Below are positions 34,888 to 44,217 of a stretch of DNA of 64,000 nt, in pieces. Position 1 is the stretch's first letter; every line of letters begins with the position of its first letter. The translations under genes and the position numbers were made by a program. Location of the stretch: the NCBI GenBank assembly GCA_021776515.1, contig JAJFFS010000012.1, positions 1-64,000 on the forward strand, given 5' to 3'. The notes below the pieces were generated by a model that saw only the letters and a program-made list of their open reading frames with translations, searched no databases and was not told the origin of the DNA. The DNA is from Robiginitomaculum sp. Its GTDB lineage: Bacteria; Pseudomonadota; Alphaproteobacteria; Caulobacterales; Maricaulaceae.

Positions 34888-35787
34888 TTATTTCTTTTTC
34901 CTTCTGGTTTTAACTTTGACCTTGCCGTCACCGTCTTTGCGTTGTTTCATAAACTCCTTGACGTGTTCGTGCATTTTTACGCGCCTCACAGCGGAGGCTG
35001 AAAATTCATCGCCGGTCACTTGCGCGTCACCGTCTTCGTCAAGCGCCTGAAACGCATCAACCATTTGCGAGCGACGTTTGGCCAGCCACAAGGCCTGATA
35101 TTCCTCGAGGCTTAAGCGGCCATCATTATTGCTGTCATAGGATTTTAGCTTGGTATCGCGGGCGCTACGGGCCTCGGCTTCGGTCACCGTACCGTCCTTG
35201 TCCAGATCCATATCGTCATGATCACCACTTTGCATCATGAACTTGAAGCTGTTGCCGCCGCCCACATGAATACCGGGAAAGTGCATGCCGGGGCCAGAAT
35301 TCATACCGCCAAATTTACGGACGAATACGTTCTTACCATCGCCTTCACTGGTCCAATGCGGCCCTTTATTATCATCACTGATGATCATTTTGATTTTCCC
35401 CTTGAAACTGTCATCCCCAGGGAACATCCTGTGGAGATCCCCACCTTCCATACGCATAATTCTCACATCATGGTCACGGTCTTCATCACCCCCTTCCATG
35501 ATGAACTTCATACGTTTCATGCCCGTCATGCCCGTCATGCCCGTCATGCCATCAAAATCCATGCTGCCGTGTTTGACATTACAATCCTTGTCATCTTTTC
35601 CTGCCTTGACGGTTTTGTCGTTGACTTTTTTTTCGATACTGGTTTTGCCATCTTCAATAATGATTGTGCATTCTATGTTATCTTTGACGGTTTTGATTTT
35701 TTTCTTCTCAGCAGCAAAGCTCGGCGAAGCAATAAGACCGATGGCCAAAAGGCTGATACCGCCAGAAAGAAATGTCTTGATTGTCAT
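34888..35787 (-). CDS. Secreted EF-hand protein with Met-Thr-Gly repeat
   Basis: 299 residues, signal peptide 1-25 (SFAA-EKKK). Three EF-hand loops are visible: DLDKDGTVTEAE (194-205), DSNNDGRLSLEE (218-229) and DEDGDAQVTGDE (250-261); each keeps most of the Asp/Glu ligands at positions 1, 3, 5 and 12. The N-terminal third has the tandem MTGMTGMTGM (81-90), coded by a 9-bp unit. A very basic tail (KVKTRRKKK) closes the protein. It probably binds calcium in the periplasm. It is divergent from an OmpR-type two-component pair, which may regulate it. Confidence 0.85.
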   Translation of the reverse strand: MTIKTFLSGGISLLAIGLIASPSFAAEKKKIKTVKDNIECTIIIEDGKTSIEKKVNDKTVKAGKDDKDCNVKHGSMDFDGMTGMTGMTGMKRMKFIMEGGDEDRDHDVRIMRMEGGDLHRMFPGDDSFKGKIKMIISDDNKGPHWTSEGDGKNVFVRKFGGMNSGPGMHFPGIHVGGGNSFKFMMQSGDHDDMDLDKDGTVTEAEARSARDTKLKSYDSNNDGRLSLEEYQALWLAKRRSQMVDAFQALDEDGDAQVTGDEFSASAVRRVKMHEHVKEFMKQRKDGDGKVKVKTRRKKK

Positions 35788-35970
35788 GGGTTAATCTCCA
35801 GATATGGTTGGCACCAGATGGCGCGACAAGTGGACCATGGCGCAAAAATGCCAGCAAGGCCCATGAAAAATAGTCTAGGTTTGTCGTAAACTGTAACGAA
35901 ACGATCGTTTAGCAAAGTACCTGTACAAATTTTCACACAACATCACGCCCAAAGGCGTTAAGATGGCTCA

Positions 35971-36714
35971 ATGAGTGAGAGCCCGCACATACTGGTTGTA
36001 GACGACCATAAAGACATACGCGATCTGGTTGGGCGTTATTTACGCCGCCAGAACTTTCGCACCACCGAGGCCGCCAATGCCGCCGAAGCGCGTACACACC
36101 TTACTGCCGGTGCGTTTGATCTGGTGGTGCTCGACATCATGATGCCGGGCGAGGATGGTTTGTCCCTGTGCCGGTTTTTACGCGAAAGCGGCGGCCCACC
36201 CGTGATCCTGCTTAGCGCCATGACCGAAGATACAGACCGCATTGTCGGGCTGGAAATTGGTGCCGATGATTATCTGACCAAGCCATTTAATCCACGCGAG
36301 TTGCTGGCGCGCATGCGCGCTGTTTTACGCCGCAGCAAAGACGGCCATGCACGCCTTGAACAGGGTGAAACCCACGCGCAATGGCATTTTGATCGCTGGG
36401 AATTGTGCGCTGCTGAGCGCGCGCTTATTGGCGAAAATGGCAGTAAAACCCCGCTGTCCAGCGGTGAGTTCAAACTTTTGCGCATATTGCTCAACAGACC
36501 CAATCAGGTACTCAGCCGCGATCAGCTTCTGGATCTGAGCCAGGGACGCGCCGCCAAAGCGTTTGACCGGACCATTGATAATCAAATCAGTCGTCTGCGC
36601 CAAAAAGTAGAGCACGACCCGGCGCAACCTACCCTTATCCAGACCATTTGGGGCGATGGTTATATGTTGTGTGCACAGGTGAAAACCGATGCGGATGAGA
36701 AGGTCGCATCATGA
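35971..36714 (+). CDS. OmpR-family response regulator
   Basis: 247 residues. Receiver domain with acidic pocket ILVVDDHKD (Asp11, Asp12), phospho-acceptor Asp55 in LVVLDIMMPGEDG, and Lys in DDYLTKPFNPREL. The C-terminal winged helix (LSSGEFKLLRILLNRP, DRTIDNQISRLRQKVEHDP, IQTIWGDGYML) is of the OmpR/PhoB type. It overlaps the kinase gene by four bases (ATGA). Its signal is unknown. The divergent EF-hand gene shares the intergenic region and is a natural target. Confidence 0.96.
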   Translation: MSESPHILVVDDHKDIRDLVGRYLRRQNFRTTEAANAAEARTHLTAGAFDLVVLDIMMPGEDGLSLCRFLRESGGPPVILLSAMTEDTDRIVGLEIGADDYLTKPFNPRELLARMRAVLRRSKDGHARLEQGETHAQWHFDRWELCAAERALIGENGSKTPLSSGEFKLLRILLNRPNQVLSRDQLLDLSQGRAAKAFDRTIDNQISRLRQKVEHDPAQPTLIQTIWGDGYMLCAQVKTDADEKVAS

Positions 36715-38324
36715 AAACACTATGGCCGCAAAGTCTGGCCGGACGTTTGATCATCTGGCTGATGCTGGTTTTGACACTGGCGCTGGTTTTGGCGACAACT
36801 TCACAGCGTATCAATAACGAACGCCTTCTGGCAGAGGCCGCACAAAAAAATGCGGTCAATCGTGTCACCATGGTATCGCGTATTCTGGAAGAACAGCACA
36901 AGGGTGCAGAATGGCAACAAACCCTGCATGCCGCCACTTCTGATGACCTGCAATTCAGTTTTGGTTTTCAGGGCAATGATGTTGTGACAAGAAGTGGCCC
37001 CAATACGTTTACCCGAGACAATCGTACAAAAACCCGGACATTATTTCCGACCAGAAAAAAGCCCAAAGACGGGTCCAGCGCGGGTGAATTTACCATGCTG
37101 GTCCCTCACCTAAACGTACCCGACAAGGAGATGGTAAAAGAAAAAATATGGATCATTGAGCGGTCATTTGGCCAAAAAACTAACCATAACCTGACCAGTG
37201 TTTCCAGAATGGAATTTATTACAAACCAGCTTGAGAAGCAAAAAGAAGACCGGCAAATAATCCCCTTTAACAGGCAAGGCCATCAGGGCATTGCTGTTTT
37301 GAATGTTGAAACCATAAAAAAATTAACTGGCGAGGCAAACGAGGCCGAGCTTGAAAAAGTCCGCCCCAGAGTCTCTCCCCAACCTCGCACCATAAAATTC
37401 AGAACAAAACTGGATGACGGGCGTTGGCTCGATGCCGCGTTCAAACCGGAAGTACAGCCTCTCTGGACATGGAATGGTGCGCTATTTCTGGGTGTTCTGG
37501 CACTGGCCATTGGCGGTGTAATAGTGCTGGTGGTACGCAGTGAGACAAAGCCCATGCAACGCCTTGCCATAGCTGCCGAGGCATTGGGGCGCGGCGAAAG
37601 CCAGCAACCACTTGATGAAAATGGGCCGCAAGAAGTACGTGCAGCGGTAAAGGCATTTAACCTTATGGGCGCACGCCTTGGCCGCTTTGTGCAGGACCGC
37701 ACCCGAATGCTGGCGGCCATGTCTCATGATTTACGTACACCGCTAACCACGTTACGTCTGCGCGCCGAGATGATTGACGAGCCGGAAACCCGCAAGAAGC
37801 TTATTGAAACCATAGAAGAAATGCACCGTATCACCGAAGCAAGCCTCAGCTTCGCCCGTGAAGAAGACAGTTCAGAAGCAACCCAGGATACTGATCTAAC
37901 CGCATTGGTTGCCGACCTGTGCGCCGAGGCCAGAGAAATAGGCAAGGACGCTAAACTGGATACAGATACCCCCCCTCTTATGGCCCGGGTTCGCCCCGCC
38001 GCCATGCGCCGAGCGGTACGCAATCTCATTGATAATGCGGTGCGCTATGGCACCTGCGCCCGCGTATGCGTGGAGGCGGATAAAAATGAAACCCGAATCA
38101 TCATTGATGATGACGGCCCCGGCATTGATGAAACGCAGCTTGAGGAGGTTTTCACGCCCTTTGTCCGGCTGGAAAGCTCGCGCAATGCAGAGACCGGCGG
38201 CGCTGGCCTTGGGCTTTCCATTGCGCGGACCATTGCCCGCTCCCATGGTGGTGATGTGGTGCTACGAAACCGTGACGGCGGTGGCCTGCGGGCGGTATTA
38301 AGCGTGCCTTGTGGGAAAAACTAA
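36711..38324 (+). CDS. Sensor histidine kinase (EnvZ-like)
   Basis: 537 residues: TM1 about 11-30, a periplasmic sensor region of about 220 residues with no recognisable named domain, TM2 about 254-275, a HAMP segment (KPMQRLAIAAEALGRGE), the H-box MLAAMSHDLRTPLTTLRLRA with phospho-accepting His339, then N, G1 and G2 boxes (RNLIDNAVRYG, DDDGPGIDE, GGAGLGLSIARTI). It partners the response regulator it overlaps. The periplasmic part is rich in Lys and Arg and could sense cations or envelope stress; this is speculation. Confidence 0.95.
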   Translation: MKTLWPQSLAGRLIIWLMLVLTLALVLATTSQRINNERLLAEAAQKNAVNRVTMVSRILEEQHKGAEWQQTLHAATSDDLQFSFGFQGNDVVTRSGPNTFTRDNRTKTRTLFPTRKKPKDGSSAGEFTMLVPHLNVPDKEMVKEKIWIIERSFGQKTNHNLTSVSRMEFITNQLEKQKEDRQIIPFNRQGHQGIAVLNVETIKKLTGEANEAELEKVRPRVSPQPRTIKFRTKLDDGRWLDAAFKPEVQPLWTWNGALFLGVLALAIGGVIVLVVRSETKPMQRLAIAAEALGRGESQQPLDENGPQEVRAAVKAFNLMGARLGRFVQDRTRMLAAMSHDLRTPLTTLRLRAEMIDEPETRKKLIETIEEMHRITEASLSFAREEDSSEATQDTDLTALVADLCAEAREIGKDAKLDTDTPPLMARVRPAAMRRAVRNLIDNAVRYGTCARVCVEADKNETRIIIDDDGPGIDETQLEEVFTPFVRLESSRNAETGGAGLGLSIARTIARSHGGDVVLRNRDGGGLRAVLSVPCGKN

Positions 38325-38344
38325 ACGCAAACAGACCATATCAT

Positions 38345-38430
38345 GTCATCCCGGAAAAACGTGAGTTTTATCCGGGATCCATTGTGCTTTGCTAATTCAG
38401 TATAGACCCCGGCTTAAAAGCGGGGTGACA
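38345..38430. repeat. Intergenic palindromic repeat, copy 2
   Basis: Two self-folding arms: GTCATCCCGGA..TCCGGGATCC (38345-38380) and GACCCCGGCTTAAAAGCGGGGTGACA (38405-38430), with outer GTCAT/TGAC ends in inverted orientation. Same design as the copies at 13531 and 44129. It sits between the histidine kinase and sdhB stops and could double as a transcription terminator for both. Confidence 0.85.
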
Positions 38431-38441
38431 CTATGGGCGGC

Positions 38442-39230
38442 CTAAACTGCCCGCTCCACCAGCATTTTCTTGATCTCGCCAATGGCTTTGGCCGGATTTA
38501 ACCCCTTGGGGCAAACCTGAGTACAATTCATAATAGTATGGCAACGATAGAGCCGGAACGGGTCTTCCAGTGCATCAAGGCGCTCGCCCGTGGCTTCATC
38601 GCGGCTGTCGATCAACCACCGATAGGCTTGCAGCAACGCCGCCGGGCCGAGATAGCGATCACCATTCCACCAATAACTGGGGCACGCGGTTGAGCACGAC
38701 GCACACAATATGCACTCGTACAAACCATCCAGTTTTTCCCGGTCCTCAATGGCCTGTTTCCATTCCTTATCGGGCGCGGGTGTCGTGGTTTTAAGGTAAG
38801 GCTGCATGGCCGCATGCTGGGCGTAGAAATTGTTCAGGTCCGGCACCAGATCCTTCACCACCGCCATATGCGGCAGAGGCGAGATAGTCACCACTTTGGA
38901 TTTAATTTCGTCCAGCGGCTTGGTGCAGGCAATGGTGTTACGCCCGTCAATATTCATCGAGCAGGAACCACATACACCCTCGCGGCACGAGCGCCTGAAC
39001 GTCAGTGTCGCATCCACATTATCCTTGATATAAATAACCGCGTGCAGGGCCATGGGGCCAAATTCACTGGTGTCCAGATCGTAAGTATCCCAGCGCGGGT
39101 TTTCACCGCTATCCGGGTCATAGCGATACACCCTGAACGTACGTACATTGGCCGGGTCCGCCCCTTCAGGCGCAGGCCAGTGCCTGCCTTTGGAAACGGT
39201 AGAGTTTTTGGGTAAGGTTAGCTGAACCAT
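38442..39230 (-). CDS. sdhB: Succinate dehydrogenase iron-sulfur subunit
   Basis: 262 residues from ATG 39230, one base after the sdhA stop; a longer frame upstream lies inside sdhA. The 2Fe-2S site is in [16 protein letters not shown], and the 4Fe-4S/3Fe-4S sites are in [20 protein letters not shown] and [17 protein letters not shown]. It carries electrons from the FAD in SdhA to quinone. It is the last gene of sdhCDAB. Confidence 0.97.
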   Translation of the reverse strand: MVQLTLPKNSTVSKGRHWPAPEGADPANVRTFRVYRYDPDSGENPRWDTYDLDTSEFGPMALHAVIYIKDNVDATLTFRRSCREGVCGSCSMNIDGRNTIACTKPLDEIKSKVVTISPLPHMAVVKDLVPDLNNFYAQHAAMQPYLKTTTPAPDKEWKQAIEDREKLDGLYECILCASCSTACPSYWWNGDRYLGPAALLQAYRWLIDSRDEATGERLDALEDPFRLYRCHTIMNCTQVCPKGLNPAKAIGEIKKMLVERAV

Positions 39231-39231
39231 C

Positions 39232-41016
39232 TCAATACACCCGCTCTTTGGGGATGATGTAATCAATTTCGTCGGTAAGTGTATAGGTATGCACCGGGCG
39301 ATAATCGAGACTGACTTTACCGCTTTCGTCAATTATGCCCAGCGTGTGTTTCATCCACTTTTCATCATCGCGGTCGGCGAAATCCTCACGCGCATGAGCG
39401 CCCCGGCTTTCTTCGCGGGCCAATGCGCCTTCCATCAGAACACTGGCCTGACAAAGCAAATTGTAAAACTCAAGGCTTTCCACCAGATCAGAATTCCAGA
39501 TCATAGAACGGTCAGAAACCTTCATATCCCTGGTCTCGGCCCACAGCTTGGCGATCTCTGCCTTGCCCTCAGCCAGGGTTGCGCCTGTGCGAAAAACGGC
39601 GGCAAAGTTCTGCATGGTTTCCTGCATTTTCAAACGCAGATCGGCGGTGGAGGTATTGCCATCGGCATTACGTACCGCATTAAAATCTGCAAGCGCCGTT
39701 TTGCCACAATCATCCGGCAGATCGCGCTGACGCGCACCGGGTGTTAGTTTTTCGGCGCAGCGTTGCCCCGCCGCGCGGCCAAACACCACAATATCCAATA
39801 GCGAATTACAGCCCAGCCGGTTAGCCCCATGCACCGAGGAAGACGCCGCCTCGCCTGCCGCATAAAGCCCGGCAACGGTTGCATCCGGGTCGCCATCTTT
39901 GGGGCAAACCACTTCGCCATGATAATTCGTCGGGATACCGCCCATATTATAATGCACGGTAGGCAGAACCGGGATCGGTTCCTTGGTGACATCAACGCCT
40001 GCAAAAATTTTGGCACTTTCGGAGATACCCGGCAAACGCTTGTGTAGTAAATCAGCGGGCAAATGGTCCAGATGCAGATAAATGTGATCTTTCTTCGGCC
40101 CAACCCCGCGCCCTTCACGAATTTCAATGGTCATGGCGCGGCTAACCACATCGCGGCTGGCCAGATCCTTGGCCGTAGGGGCATAGCGCTCCATAAACCG
40201 CTCACCCTCGGAGTTCACCAGATAGCCGCCTTCGCCGCGCGCGCCTTCTGTGATCAGCATCCCGCCGCCATAAATGCCGGTGGGGTGAAACTGGACAAAT
40301 TCCATATCTTGCAAAGGCAGGCCCGCCCGCAAGACCATGGCACCGCCATCGCCAGTGCAGGTATGGGCCGAAGTGCAGGAGAAAAATGCCCTCCCTAGAC
40401 CGCCCGTGGCCAAAATCACCGCCTGCGATTTGAACCGATGCAAGGTACCATCATCCAGTTTCCAGGCCAGAACACCCCGGCAAACGCCATCTTCCATGAT
40501 CAGATCAAGCACAAAATATTCAATAAAGAAATCTGTCTGCTCGCGCACGCACTCGCCATAAAGCGTGTGGATCAGCGTGTGGCCTGTACGGTCAGCGGCG
40601 GCGCAAGCACGCTGCGCCGGGGTTTTGCCAAATTCTTTCATGTGGCCACCGAACGGGCGCTGATAAATCTTGCCCTCTTCGGTGCGCGAAAACGGCAGGC
40701 CCCAATGTTCCAGCTCGTACACCGTTTGCGGTGCCTCGCGGCACATATATTCAATGCTGTCCTGATCGCCCAGCCAGTCAGACCCCTTAACCGTGTCATA
40801 CATATGCCATTGCCAGCTATCATCGGACATATTGCCCAAGGAAGCCGCGATGCCGCCTTGCGCGGCCACGGTATGGCTACGAGTGGGAAACACCTTGGTG
40901 ATGCAGGCGGTTTTCAAGCCCCCTTGCGCCGCGCCCAGTGCTGCCCGCAGGCCCGCACCACCGGCACCAACAACAACCACGTCAAAGGTATGGTCGATCC
41001 ACTCACTCGCCGCCAT
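39232..41016 (-). CDS. sdhA: Succinate dehydrogenase flavoprotein subunit
   Basis: 594 residues from ATG 41016 with GGAGG nine bases upstream. The FAD dinucleotide fold [20 protein letters not shown], the flavin-attachment His in [11 protein letters not shown], the substrate loop [16 protein letters not shown] and HPTGIYGGG are intact. It oxidises succinate to fumarate in the TCA cycle and complex II. It starts six bases after the sdhD stop. Confidence 0.98.
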   Translation of the reverse strand: MAASEWIDHTFDVVVVGAGGAGLRAALGAAQGGLKTACITKVFPTRSHTVAAQGGIAASLGNMSDDSWQWHMYDTVKGSDWLGDQDSIEYMCREAPQTVYELEHWGLPFSRTEEGKIYQRPFGGHMKEFGKTPAQRACAAADRTGHTLIHTLYGECVREQTDFFIEYFVLDLIMEDGVCRGVLAWKLDDGTLHRFKSQAVILATGGLGRAFFSCTSAHTCTGDGGAMVLRAGLPLQDMEFVQFHPTGIYGGGMLITEGARGEGGYLVNSEGERFMERYAPTAKDLASRDVVSRAMTIEIREGRGVGPKKDHIYLHLDHLPADLLHKRLPGISESAKIFAGVDVTKEPIPVLPTVHYNMGGIPTNYHGEVVCPKDGDPDATVAGLYAAGEAASSSVHGANRLGCNSLLDIVVFGRAAGQRCAEKLTPGARQRDLPDDCGKTALADFNAVRNADGNTSTADLRLKMQETMQNFAAVFRTGATLAEGKAEIAKLWAETRDMKVSDRSMIWNSDLVESLEFYNLLCQASVLMEGALAREESRGAHAREDFADRDDEKWMKHTLGIIDESGKVSLDYRPVHTYTLTDEIDYIIPKERVY

Positions 41017-41021
41017 CGGCC

Positions 41022-41402
41022 CTAACCTCCAAAACTGATTTTGATGAGCGCATAAAGCGCAATAAGCCACAGCGCCAATGCAAAAAAGCCGTTTAGCAAT
41101 AACGCAATTTTACGCGCCATACCGCCAATATAATCTTCGATCACGGTTTGAAAGCCCAGCCGCATATGTACCACCATGACGCTGACGTTCAGGAAGGTAA
41201 CGGCCAGACCAAAGGGCGAGCCAAGCCACGCCATTACCCCATCATAGCCCGTGGTTAAACTGGCCAGAAACTGGAACAAAAACAAGGGAATGAGAACAAG
41301 CATCGCAATCGCGGTGACGCGCTGTTTGATGTAATGGCCAACCCCGTGATGGGCAGAGCCAAGGCCGGTAACGCGCTTGTAAGGTGTAGGTTCAACACGC
41401 AT
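41022..41402 (-). CDS. sdhD: Succinate dehydrogenase membrane anchor subunit
   Basis: 126 residues with three hydrophobic spans (about 31-51, 65-82, 95-120). The haem/quinone-side motif [15 protein letters not shown] is diagnostic for SdhD. It anchors complex II and helps bind haem b and ubiquinone. It follows sdhC by three bases. Confidence 0.95.
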   Translation of the reverse strand: MRVEPTPYKRVTGLGSAHHGVGHYIKQRVTAIAMLVLIPLFLFQFLASLTTGYDGVMAWLGSPFGLAVTFLNVSVMVVHMRLGFQTVIEDYIGGMARKIALLLNGFFALALWLIALYALIKISFGG

Positions 41403-41405
41403 AAC

Positions 41406-41822
41406 TCAGCCCCCCACCGTCAAAAGACCAAGATGCCAATAGGCTGCGGTCCAAATGGCAAGGGTCAATATGACCGACAGTATAATCGCCAGCCATGAGG
41501 TCCGGTTAGCCATGCCTTTTTCAAAGCCATGACCCCCGCTCCACAATAAATAACGCACACCATTAAGCAGGTGAAAACAAAGCGCCAGCGTGAATGCAAA
41601 AAGCAGCGCCCGGCCCGGCCCGCTAACCAGCAATTCCATCAGTTTGGCGTAACTTTGCGGCCCTTGCGAAGCAGCAAAAAGCCAGGCCACCAGCACCACA
41701 ACGCCGCCAAACAAGGCCGCGCCGCTTGCCCGGTGAAGGATGGAGACGACCATAGTGACATGCCAGCGCCATACGGTTGTAAATGGTGATAATGGCCGTG
41801 GATCAGACCAGTTTGCACTCAT
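41406..41822 (-). CDS. sdhC: Succinate dehydrogenase cytochrome b556 subunit
   Basis: 138 residues from ATG 41822, which has AAGGGG seven bases before it; the longer frame from 41906 is less likely. It begins SANWSDPRPLSPFTTVWRW, a typical SdhC start, with the SILHRASGAALFGG motif carrying the quinone-site residues and three membrane spans (about 31-55, 70-95, 112-133). The CFHLLNGVRYLLWSGG motif has the haem His. First gene of the operon. Confidence 0.95.
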   Translation of the reverse strand: MSANWSDPRPLSPFTTVWRWHVTMVVSILHRASGAALFGGVVVLVAWLFAASQGPQSYAKLMELLVSGPGRALLFAFTLALCFHLLNGVRYLLWSGGHGFEKGMANRTSWLAIILSVILTLAIWTAAYWHLGLLTVGG

Positions 41823-41964
41823 GCCATGCCCCTTTTGGAAACCCTGCCGACTCACGCGGCACAATGGCCACCACTGAAACGCGACGTTACGCCACTGGTA
41901 TTTCAAGTCAACGCATGACCATTAGGTAAAATGCTCATAAAGACTATTTTACAAACCGAAGGCC

Positions 41965-42537
41965 CTAGCGGTGATTAACCTGGGTTTGAAACGCATCATC
42001 CTTGCCATCCGTCAATAAGGGCGCAGCTTTAGTAATAGCGCCTAGTAACGGTTCCAGCCAATCCTTGTCTGCTTTGGCGAAGTCTTTCAGCACATAGGGT
42101 GTGACTTTGGCCTTGTCACCCGGATGGCCAATGCCGATACGGGCGCGGCGAAAGTCCGGCCCCAGCGCTGCCGTGATGGACTTAATGCCATTATTGCCCG
42201 CCGCACCGCCGCCAGTTTTAACGCGGAACTTACCAGGCGCAAGGTCAAGCTCATCATGAAAAACAACGATGTCTTTGGGGGCAAGTTTATAAAAATTCAC
42301 CGCTGCCAACAGGGCGCGACCGGATTCGTTATAATACGTTTGCGGCTTTAATAGTAACGCCTTGGTACGACCGGCACCGGTTTCAAGAAAACCTTCACAA
42401 ACCAGCGCGTTAAATTTGCTGCGCCATGGACCAAACCCATGCGCATGTGCAATAGCATCAACGGCCATGAAACCGGCATTATGGCGGTTGCCCGCGTATT
42501 TTGGATCAGGATTACCCAAACCGGTAATGATTAACAC
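41965..42537 (-). CDS. pth: Peptidyl-tRNA hydrolase
   Basis: 190 residues. Catalytic features: GLGNPDPKYAGNRHNAGF (Asn and His of the active site), LLKPQTYYNESGRALL, and VVFHDELDLAPGKFRVKTGG with the catalytic Asp. It frees tRNA from peptides lost during translation. It follows rplY by 87 bases on the same strand, the usual rplY-pth pairing. Confidence 0.97.
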   Translation of the reverse strand: MLIITGLGNPDPKYAGNRHNAGFMAVDAIAHAHGFGPWRSKFNALVCEGFLETGAGRTKALLLKPQTYYNESGRALLAAVNFYKLAPKDIVVFHDELDLAPGKFRVKTGGGAAGNNGIKSITAALGPDFRRARIGIGHPGDKAKVTPYVLKDFAKADKDWLEPLLGAITKAAPLLTDGKDDAFQTQVNHR

Positions 42538-42624
42538 AGGGGCCTCCCGCTGGCGCGAAAACAGTTTGTGCCAGAAAAGGGGAAACAGCCAAGGACGTAG
42601 CCAAAGACGAGGAAGCGGAATGGC

Positions 42625-43299
42625 TTATTCCTCGCCGCCTTCAGCAGCGTCTTCGCCTTCGCCCTCTTCACCAGCTTCTGCCAATGCCTCGGCTTCTGCC
42701 TCTGCCATGGCTTCTTCTTCAGCCTCGGAGATGGCAGCCCGCGAACCAACAACCGTAACAATGGTAAAGTCACGGTCTGTAATGGCCGAGGTTACACCCT
42801 CGGGCAAGGTTACAGACGATATGTGAGCCGAATCGCCAATGTCATACCCGGTGAGGTCGATCTCGATCGCATCAGGGATAGAACCAGCCGGACACATAAG
42901 TGACAGATCATGACGCACAACGTTCAGAACACCACCGCGTTTCAGACCCGGCGATTCTTCTTCGTTGATAAAGCGCACGGCCACATCAACTTCGATCATC
43001 TGATCTGCATCAACGCGGTAAAGATCCACATGCATGGGGCGATCATTAACCGGGTGATATTGAACATCGCGAGTCAGCACGAGTTGCTTCTCGCCCTTGT
43101 GCTCAATGGTCACCGTCTGGGCAATAAAATCTCCAGAGTTAAGGGCCTTGCGCACTTCGTTCTCTTTAAGGCTGATCGCCACATTACCCAGCTTGCCACC
43201 ATAAAGAATGCCGGGGATCATCCCCTCGCGCCGTGTCTGGCGAGCACCGCCGGTGCCGGTGCGCTCGCGCACGTCAACAGAAAGAAGAATATCGGCCAT
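42625..43299 (-). CDS. rplY: Ribosomal protein bL25 (Ctc/TL5 form)
   Basis: 224 residues: the N-terminal L25 5S-rRNA-binding domain (VRERTGTGGARQTRREGMIP, LTRDVQYHPVNDRPMHVDLY) plus the beta-rich TL5 C domain, and an acidic Ala/Glu-rich tail from about residue 188. This is the long Ctc-type form common in alphaproteobacteria. A good ribosome site (AAGGACCGG) lies upstream of 43299. Confidence 0.97.
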   Translation of the reverse strand: MADILLSVDVRERTGTGGARQTRREGMIPGILYGGKLGNVAISLKENEVRKALNSGDFIAQTVTIEHKGEKQLVLTRDVQYHPVNDRPMHVDLYRVDADQMIEVDVAVRFINEEESPGLKRGGVLNVVRHDLSLMCPAGSIPDAIEIDLTGYDIGDSAHISSVTLPEGVTSAITDRDFTIVTVVGSRAAISEAEEEAMAEAEAEALAEAGEEGEGEDAAEGGEE

Positions 43300-43448
43300 C
43301 GGTCCGGTCCTTAATTTTCAAAGTCTAACAAAACAACATGCGCACACAGGCGCCCCGCGCGCAAAAGCGCTCACTCAAATTCGAGCGCGGTCTATAGGCG
43401 AAGTTGACCGCCCGCGCAAGCGTCTTAGGTGCAGGTCAATAGATTTAT

Positions 43449-44054
43449 TCAGAGCTGTTTTCTGGCCACCAATGCCGCGGTTAATGTACCATCGTCAAGA
43501 TAGTCCAACTCCCCTCCCACCGGCACACCTCTGGCTATCGACGTGACCTGTACATCAGCCCCCTTTAAAGCGTCAAAAATATAGTGCCCCGTTGTCTGCC
43601 CATCCACATTGGCATTCAGCGCCAGAATAATCTCACTGACACCCTCTTCGCTGGCACGGGCAACAAGTCCGCCAATGCGCAAATCATCCGGGCGCACGCC
43701 ATCAAGGGCCGACAAAACACCGCCTAAAACATGATACCGCCCGCGATACGCCCCGGCGCGTTCCAGCGCCCATAAATCGCCAACCTGCTCCACCACACAA
43801 ATGCGGCTCTGGTCGCGCCCGGGGCTGGCGCAGATGGTGCATGGGTCGCTGGCATCAATATTGCCACATTGACTGCACGGGTTGATCTGCCGCGCTGCAA
43901 TATCAAGGGCTTCTGCCAAGGGCACCATCAGGGCCGCTTTTTTACGGATAAGGTGCAGGACCGCCCGGCGTGCCGAACGCGGCCCCAGCCCGGGGAGACG
44001 GGCCAGCAGGGTAATCAGGCGTTCAATTTCTGGTCCGGCAGAAGAATGCGACAT
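43449..44054 (-). CDS. recR: Recombination protein RecR
   Basis: 201 residues from ATG 44054; a GTG two codons earlier is possible. The helix-hairpin-helix [20 protein letters not shown], the zinc finger [16 protein letters not shown] and the TOPRIM domain ([25 protein letters not shown]) are all present. It works with RecF and RecO to load RecA on gapped DNA. dnaX and the YbaB-type protein often found upstream are not here. Confidence 0.96.
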   Translation of the reverse strand: MSHSSAGPEIERLITLLARLPGLGPRSARRAVLHLIRKKAALMVPLAEALDIAARQINPCSQCGNIDASDPCTICASPGRDQSRICVVEQVGDLWALERAGAYRGRYHVLGGVLSALDGVRPDDLRIGGLVARASEEGVSEIILALNANVDGQTTGHYIFDALKGADVQVTSIARGVPVGGELDYLDDGTLTAALVARKQL

Positions 44055-44128
44055 AAACACGAATCACAGTGAAACAGGACCGCCCTTATGCCATTGTCCG
44101 TCTCTTAGGGTCCAGTCTAGTTCAAATT

Positions 44129-44208
44129 GTCATTGCCGGGTTTATCCCGGTAATCCAGAACAGCGTTCAAATCAGACTGGATTACCCGGACAAGCCGGGT
44201 AATGACAG
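44129..44208. repeat. Intergenic palindromic repeat, copy 3
   Basis: Arms GTCATTGCCGGGTTTATCCC..GGTAATCCAGA (44129-44159) and TCTGGATTACCCGGACAAGC..CGGGTAATGACAG (about 44174-44208, first bases approximate) form an almost perfect inverted repeat of about 30 bp with a short spacer. It belongs to the same family as copies at 13531 and 38345 and lies between recR and the ClC gene. Confidence 0.88.
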
Positions 44209-44217
44209 CTGCAAACC

